From CAZGYE01 sp964530165 (GTDB lineage Bacteria; Planctomycetota; Planctomycetia; Planctomycetales; Planctomycetaceae), in contig CAZGYE010000073.1 of NCBI GenBank assembly GCA_964530165.1, positions 1 to 20,236 of the forward strand: DNA of 20,236 nucleotides. Direction: 5' to 3'. Below the pieces are notes generated by a model that was given only the letters and a program-made list of their open reading frames with translations, was not told the DNA's origin and ran no database searches. Shown here in pieces: positions 15,836 to 20,236 of this stretch. Every line of letters begins with the position of its first letter. Positions within the stretch are counted from its first letter, which is position 1. The position numbers and the translations under genes were made by a program.

Positions 15836-16294
15836 ATGAACGTTCAAGAATTCTTGCACGAACAAGGCGTGCCGTTCAACGCACTGGAACACCAGACTAC
15901 GTTTTCGGCCCAGCGGATGGCCCATTCGCTTGATGTGCCGGGAGAAAATGTCGCCAAGACCGTTGTCCTGAAGGTCGACGGTGAGTACGTTCTGATCGTG
16001 CTGCAGGCGACGCGCCAGGTGGACACGTCGATGGTCCGAGACGTGCTGAGGGCTGAGCAGGTCGAGCTGGCGTCGGAGGAGGAACTGGCCAAGCTGTTTT
16101 CTGACTGCGAACTGGGTGTGATTCCTCCGTTTGGTTCCCGCTACGGGATGAAAACACTCGTCGATGAGTCGCTTATAGACGACGAGTACATCGTCTTTGA
16201 GGGAAACCGTCACGACGAAGCCGTCTCGATGCGGTACTACGATTTCGACAACCTCGAGCAGCCGCAGATCGTGGCGGTTTCACGTCCTATTTGA
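15836..16294 (+). CDS. YbaK/ProX-type aminoacyl-tRNA deacylase
   Basis: A 152-residue single-domain protein of the YbaK/EbsC/prolyl-tRNA-editing family. GAGG precedes ATG 15836 by 5 nt. Characteristic features are an N-terminal helix (MNVQEFLHEQGVPFNALEH), the VAKTVVLKVDGEYVLIVL strand-loop containing the family's conserved lysine, and the GVIPPFGSRYGMKTLVDESL loop that shapes the editing pocket. Family members hydrolyse mis-charged tRNAs (Cys- or Ala-tRNAPro, and others) in trans in the cytoplasm. Amino-acid specificity cannot be decided by eye. It stands 41 bp upstream of the PRPP synthase gene; the seryl-tRNA synthetase gene is further down the same strand, so the segment is partly a translation-related group. 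Confidence 0.88.
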   Translation: MNVQEFLHEQGVPFNALEHQTTFSAQRMAHSLDVPGENVAKTVVLKVDGEYVLIVLQATRQVDTSMVRDVLRAEQVELASEEELAKLFSDCELGVIPPFGSRYGMKTLVDESLIDDEYIVFEGNRHDEAVSMRYYDFDNLEQPQIVAVSRPI

Positions 16295-16335
16295 CGTCCT
16301 CGGCACACTGGACAACGTGAGCGCAAACCGGCTGA

Positions 16336-17292
16336 ATGGGGGCCATGTACGATCATCTCACCATCATCAGCGGGCGGGCGCATAGGAGTTTGGCTGCCGA
16401 AATTGCGGAATACCTCGGCATTGGTTTGGGAGCCATTGAGCTTGCTGATTTCCCCGACGGCGAAATCAGCCTGAGACTGGAGCAAAACATTCGCGGCTGC
16501 GATGTGTTCCTCATCCAGCCGACCGGCCCGCCGGTCAACGACAACCTGATGGAACTGCTGATTATGATTGACGCGTGCATGCGGGCGAGTGCTGCGCGCA
16601 TTACGGCGGTGGTTCCGTATTTCGGTTACGCACGGCAGGACCGCAAAGACGCAGGACGCGTGCCGATTACTTCCAAGCTGGTCGCCAACCTGATCACGAA
16701 AGCCGGCGCCGACCGCGTCCTGACGATGGACCTGCATGCCGCACAAATTCAGGGATTTTTTGACGTTCCGGTCGACCATCTTTACGCGGCGCCGATTCTG
16801 GACGACTATTTCAAGTCGCTGAAGCTTCCACCCGAGGACATCGTGGTGGTCAGCCCGGACGAAGGAAGCATCAAGCGGTCGTTGCAGCATGTGGAGAATC
16901 TGGGCGGAACGCTGGCAATCGTCGACAAACGCCGCTCCAGCGCCCTGGAGACGCAGCAGGCCAACCTGATCGGCGGGCCGATTCAGGGGAAGATCGCCTT
17001 GATCTTCGACGACATGATCACCACGGCCGGTTCGATCGTTGGCGCCGTCGACGTGGTGAAAGCTCACGGCGCCAGACAGGTCTATGTCAGCGCCGCGCAC
17101 GCGGTGTTGTGCGGCCCTGCAGCCGGCCGGTTGCGCGAATCGCCCATTCGCGAACTCGTGGTCACCAACAGCCTGCCGTTGCGGGACGAGCAGCGGTTGC
17201 CGAACATGAAGATCGTCAGCATCGCACCGCTCTTGGGCGAAGCGATCCGCCGCATTCACCGTAACGAGTCGGTCAGCTACCTGTTCGACTGA
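16336..17292 (+). CDS. prs: Ribose-phosphate pyrophosphokinase (PRPP synthase)
   Basis: A 318-residue protein, standard for class I PRPP synthases. It converts ribose 5-phosphate and ATP to PRPP and AMP for nucleotide, His and Trp synthesis in the cytoplasm. Hallmarks are FPDGEISLRL near the N-terminus, the YFGYARQDRKDAGRVPI catalytic/ATP region, MDLHAAQIQGFFDVPVDHL, DKRR, and the PRPP loop DDMITTAGS. In that loop the commonly acidic position after Ile is Thr, and the usual SPD(V/A)GG segment is SPDEGS; both are small departures from the E. coli type. Two starts are possible: ATG 16336, or ATG 16345 just after a GGGGG run. It precedes the dipeptidase gene by 29 bp, suggesting co-transcription. 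Confidence 0.95.
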   Translation: MGAMYDHLTIISGRAHRSLAAEIAEYLGIGLGAIELADFPDGEISLRLEQNIRGCDVFLIQPTGPPVNDNLMELLIMIDACMRASAARITAVVPYFGYARQDRKDAGRVPITSKLVANLITKAGADRVLTMDLHAAQIQGFFDVPVDHLYAAPILDDYFKSLKLPPEDIVVVSPDEGSIKRSLQHVENLGGTLAIVDKRRSSALETQQANLIGGPIQGKIALIFDDMITTAGSIVGAVDVVKAHGARQVYVSAAHAVLCGPAAGRLRESPIRELVVTNSLPLRDEQRLPNMKIVSIAPLLGEAIRRIHRNESVSYLFD

Positions 17293-17321
17293 GCGGCTTT
17301 TGAGGCCTGGCACATCCGACC

Positions 17322-18692
17322 ATGCAAGAAATCGAGCAATATCTCAGCGATCATGCCGACCGGTGTGTCGAGCAGTTGAAGGAACTCTTGCGGATTCCAA
17401 CAGTCAGTGCCGACTCGGCTTTGAAAGCGGAAATGGGGCGCGGCGCGGAGTTTCTCTGCGATCAACTCACCCAAGCGGGATTGGATGCCGAGGTTGTCTC
17501 TACCGATGGACAACCAATCGTCTTCGGCAGTTGGCTGAAAGCCAAGGGGGCGCCGACGGCGTTGATCTACGGTCACTACGACGTGCAACCGCCCGATCCA
17601 CTCGACGAGTGGATCACGCCGCCGTTCGAACCGGATGTCCGCGACGGCTGTATCTATGCTCGCGGAGCAACCGACGACAAAGGGCAGCTCTTCACGCACG
17701 TCAGGTCGGTCGAGGCGTGGATGAAAACTAAGGGGCGGCTGCCGGTCAATGTGAAGTTCCTCATCGAGGGAGAAGAAGAGGTTGGCAGCCATAGTCTCGA
17801 TCGCTTCCTGGAGCAGAATCGGGAAAGGGTCGCCGCCGACATTGTTGTCATCAGCGATACCAGCCAGCACGGCCCCGACATACCGGCCATTACCTACGGG
17901 CTGCGTGGAATTCTGGCTTGCGAAGTCACGCTGCGCGGCCCGAACCAAGATCTGCACAGCGGCGTGTTTGGTGGATCGGTGGCGAATCCGGCCAACGCGT
18001 TGGCTGCGATGGTCGGCGCCCTGCACGACGCGAACGGCCGAGTCCAGATTCCCGGGTTCTACGACGACGTCGTTCCGCTCACCACACAGGAGCGGGCCCG
18101 ATTCGCAAACCTTCCGTTCGATGAAGCCTCTTTCCTAGGTACAATCGGCCTCGAGAGCGGTTGGGGCGAGAAAGGGTTTACTTCGATCGAACGCCGCTGG
18201 GCCCGACCGACCTGTGACGTGAACGGCATCGTCGGCGGTTACACCGGCCCAGGGCCGAAGACCATCGTACCGGCACAGGCAAGCGCCAAGATCAGTTTCC
18301 GGTTGGTACCGAATCAAGATCCGGTGAAGTTGACTCCGGCGCTACGCGATTTTTTCAGAGAGCACTGTTTGCCGGGCTTGAAAATGGAATTCACGGGCGA
18401 CCACGGGTGCGCGGCGCTGTTGTTCGACACTGAAAGTCCGGCAATGACGGCTGCCAGGAAAGCCATCGAAAACGTGTGGGGTGTCGCACCGGTGCTGATT
18501 CGCGAAGGGGGTTCTATTCCCGTCGTGGGGACCTTTCGGGATCTGCTCCGAGTCGATACACTCCTATTGGGCTGGGGCCAAAACACCAACAACCCACATG
18601 GTCCCAACGAGCATTTCAGCCTCGACGACTTCCATCGGGGAACTCGGGCCAGCGCCCACTTGTGGCAGGAGCTTGCCGAGCACGCGCCATAG
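17322..18692 (+). CDS. M20 family metallo-dipeptidase
   Basis: A 456-residue cytoplasmic peptidase of the M20 dinuclear-zinc family, close to the carnosinase-like dipeptidases. The expected metal and catalytic residues are visible: His85 in GHYDVQP with Asp87, Asp118 in RGATDDKG, Glu152 and Glu153 in EGEEEVGS (general base and ligand), Asp179 in SDTS, and His431 near the C-terminus in GPNEHF. The lid domain (about 200-320) includes LRGPNQDLHSGVFGG. The complete active-site set argues for a working enzyme that splits dipeptides; exact specificity is not visible. The ribosome site before ATG 17322 is weak. It lies 29 bp after prs and 72 bp before serS and is probably part of the same transcript. 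Confidence 0.93.
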   Translation: MQEIEQYLSDHADRCVEQLKELLRIPTVSADSALKAEMGRGAEFLCDQLTQAGLDAEVVSTDGQPIVFGSWLKAKGAPTALIYGHYDVQPPDPLDEWITPPFEPDVRDGCIYARGATDDKGQLFTHVRSVEAWMKTKGRLPVNVKFLIEGEEEVGSHSLDRFLEQNRERVAADIVVISDTSQHGPDIPAITYGLRGILACEVTLRGPNQDLHSGVFGGSVANPANALAAMVGALHDANGRVQIPGFYDDVVPLTTQERARFANLPFDEASFLGTIGLESGWGEKGFTSIERRWARPTCDVNGIVGGYTGPGPKTIVPAQASAKISFRLVPNQDPVKLTPALRDFFREHCLPGLKMEFTGDHGCAALLFDTESPAMTAARKAIENVWGVAPVLIREGGSIPVVGTFRDLLRVDTLLLGWGQNTNNPHGPNEHFSLDDFHRGTRASAHLWQELAEHAP

Positions 18693-18764
18693 GCGGGGCC
18701 GTTCTTCACCCGATCCTGGTGCAAGCGGGACGTGGACGGATCGCAGCACAGAGAGAACGGATTC

Positions 18765-20066
18765 ATGCTTGACCTGCAATTCATTTGTGAGAACCGGGAC
18801 GCCGTCGCCGAGAATTGCCGCAATCGCGGGATCGAAGTGGATGTCGAGAAGATCGTCGGTCTCCGCAATCAACGGGGCAAGTTGATCAGCGAAGGCGATC
18901 AGCTTCGGCACCAGCAGAAAGAAACGTCGTCCGGCATCCCCCAAGCGACCGACTCGGACGAGAAACAGGCGTTGATCGCCCGTGGGAAGGAGCTGCGCGA
19001 ACAGGTTGCCCGAAACGAAGCCGTGCTCAAAGAGGTCGAAGCCGAGCTCCGCACCGAGCAGTCGCGCGTTCCGAACATGACGCATCCGGATGCTCCGATC
19101 GGCGAGCACGAAGGACACAGCACCGAGCTGCGCACGTGGGGCGAGATTCCCCACTTCGACTTCGAGCCGCTCGACCACGTGGTGATCGCGGAGAAGCTCG
19201 ATTTGATCGATTTCGAAGCCGGTTCGCGGGTCGCCGGTCACGGGTTCTACTACTTAAAGAATGAAGCAGTGCTGTTGGAGTTGGCGCTGGTGCAATACGC
19301 GGCCGAGAAGCTCCGGCGGGAGGGTTATACGCTGTATATCACGCCCGACTTGGCTCGGGACGAAGTGCTGGAAGGCATTGGCTTCATTCCACGCGGTCCC
19401 GAGACGCAGATCTACTCGATTCAGGACAGCGACTTGAGCCTCGTCGCCACGGCGGAGATTACGCTCGGCGGCGCGATGAAGGACCAGGTTCTCAACGCCG
19501 CCGATTTACCGATCCGCATGGCCGGCATCTCGCACTGCTTCCGCACCGAGGCGGGGGCCCACGGGCGGGCGGCACGCGGCATTTACCGCGTCCATCAGTT
19601 CACGAAGGTCGAACTGTTCGGCTTCACAGCGCCGGACCTCGCCGCGTCCAACGCATTCCACGAAGAGATTGTCCGCATCGAGGAGGATCTCTTCCAAGGT
19701 CTCGGGATCCCGTACCGGGTCATCGACACCTGCACGGGTGATTTGGGCGGCCCGGCCTACCGCAAGTTCGACCTCGAAGCGTGGATGCCGGGACGAGGGG
19801 AAAAGGGTGAGTACGGGGAAGTCACGTCGGCGTCGAATTGCACCGACTACCAGGCCCGGCGTTTGGGCATTCGCGCGAAGACCCCGGAGAAAAAAGGAAC
19901 GCGGCATCGCCGCCGATGGCGGTTCGTCCACACACTGAACGGAACGGCCATCGCCGTCTCGCGGGCGCTGATCGCCATTCTCGAAAACTACCAGCAGGCC
20001 GACGGGACGGTCGTCGTGCCGGAAGTTCTGCGTCCTTGGGTCGGCCAGAAGCGCATCGGAGCTTAG
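18765..20066 (+). CDS. serS: Seryl-tRNA synthetase
   Basis: A 433-residue class II aminoacyl-tRNA synthetase that charges tRNASer with serine. ATG 18765 (MLDLQFICENRDAV) matches the usual family start and is preceded by a GAGAG-containing ribosome site; an in-frame extension upstream is unlike the family. Residues about 25-110 form the long antiparallel coiled-coil arm that contacts the tRNA. Motif 2 is FRTEAGAHGRAARGIYRVHQF, with the following KVELFGF. The serine/ATP region includes EVTSASNCTDYQARR. Motif 3 is HTLNGTAIAVSRALIAILENYQ followed by ADGTVVVPEVLRPW. Length and motif order are normal. It is the last gene in the plus-strand series. Confidence 0.97.
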   Translation: MLDLQFICENRDAVAENCRNRGIEVDVEKIVGLRNQRGKLISEGDQLRHQQKETSSGIPQATDSDEKQALIARGKELREQVARNEAVLKEVEAELRTEQSRVPNMTHPDAPIGEHEGHSTELRTWGEIPHFDFEPLDHVVIAEKLDLIDFEAGSRVAGHGFYYLKNEAVLLELALVQYAAEKLRREGYTLYITPDLARDEVLEGIGFIPRGPETQIYSIQDSDLSLVATAEITLGGAMKDQVLNAADLPIRMAGISHCFRTEAGAHGRAARGIYRVHQFTKVELFGFTAPDLAASNAFHEEIVRIEEDLFQGLGIPYRVIDTCTGDLGGPAYRKFDLEAWMPGRGEKGEYGEVTSASNCTDYQARRLGIRAKTPEKKGTRHRRRWRFVHTLNGTAIAVSRALIAILENYQQADGTVVVPEVLRPWVGQKRIGA

Positions 20067-20236
20067 CCCGTACTTGAATCGGCTTGTGTGTTCTTGCGTG
20101 CTGTGAACGTACTGTGCTCCGGCAGAGTGTCGCCATGTCGTTGAGCAGATCCTGGAAGCTTTGTACCGGCGGGGTGGCTGAGGCTGAGTCCGCGAAGCCC
20201 CAGAGCTTACGGCGACCCACTACCTGGGGCATCGAA
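20067..20236. other. Right edge, no gene identified
   Basis: The 170 bp after serS have no clear gene or T-tracted terminator. On the minus strand, one frame entering from the edge reads ATPPVQSFQDLLNDMATLCR. This looks protein-like and reminded me vaguely of the C-terminal part of an insertion-sequence transposase, but it runs without a stop into antisense serS. A degraded transposase tail is possible but unproven. Confidence 0.2.

Noticed and set aside
16237..17313. A 358-residue minus-strand frame over prs
   Set aside because: It is fully antisense to an unmistakable PRPP synthase and lacks recognisable motifs.

Overview
The window looks like a chromosomal segment of a GC-rich planctomycete. 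This is inferred from gene content: two large secreted proteins related to the hydrazine synthase alpha subunit, each combined with a planctomycete-style cytochrome module (VQPI..C..CH....GLDL); a secreted six-hairpin glycosidase-like protein; and a Gfo/Idh/MocA oxidoreductase. No rRNA, tRNA, CRISPR array, phage gene or intact insertion sequence was seen.

Left part (about 1-7200): a LysR-type regulator on the minus strand diverges from a secreted HzsA-like multiheme protein (1234-3504). The shared 199-bp spacer holds a TTGTTG-N17-TATAAT promoter candidate with an 8-bp inverted repeat touching its -35 box. A second, larger HzsA-like protein (3510-7196, minus) converges on the first with only 5 bp between stop codons. 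It carries two fibronectin-III-like domains and a LamG/concanavalin-like domain at its C-terminus. No hzsB/hzsC-like gene is present, so anammox hydrazine synthesis is not implied.

Middle part (7200-12940): a 323-bp spacer contains a 122-bp element of nested inverted repeats (7334-7455), resembling a MITE or REPIN. It is followed on the plus strand by a Gfo/Idh/MocA oxidoreductase, a secreted six-hairpin glycosidase-like protein and an Nramp-fold transporter lacking both canonical metal-binding motifs. A degraded secreted cupin gene lies on the opposite strand (12691-12940).

Right part (13345-20236): a plus-strand series of mostly housekeeping genes. It comprises a cyclopropane-fatty-acid synthase with its catalytic residues, a geranylgeranyl-reductase-family flavoprotein 7 bp downstream, a YbaK/ProX-type aminoacyl-tRNA deacylase, ribose-phosphate pyrophosphokinase, an M20 dipeptidase and seryl-tRNA synthetase. 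The synthase and flavoprotein probably act together on membrane lipids. The deacylase and SerRS are both translation genes. The most unusual content is the convergent HzsA-like pair, the motif-less Nramp protein, the lipid-enzyme pair and the nested-repeat element.
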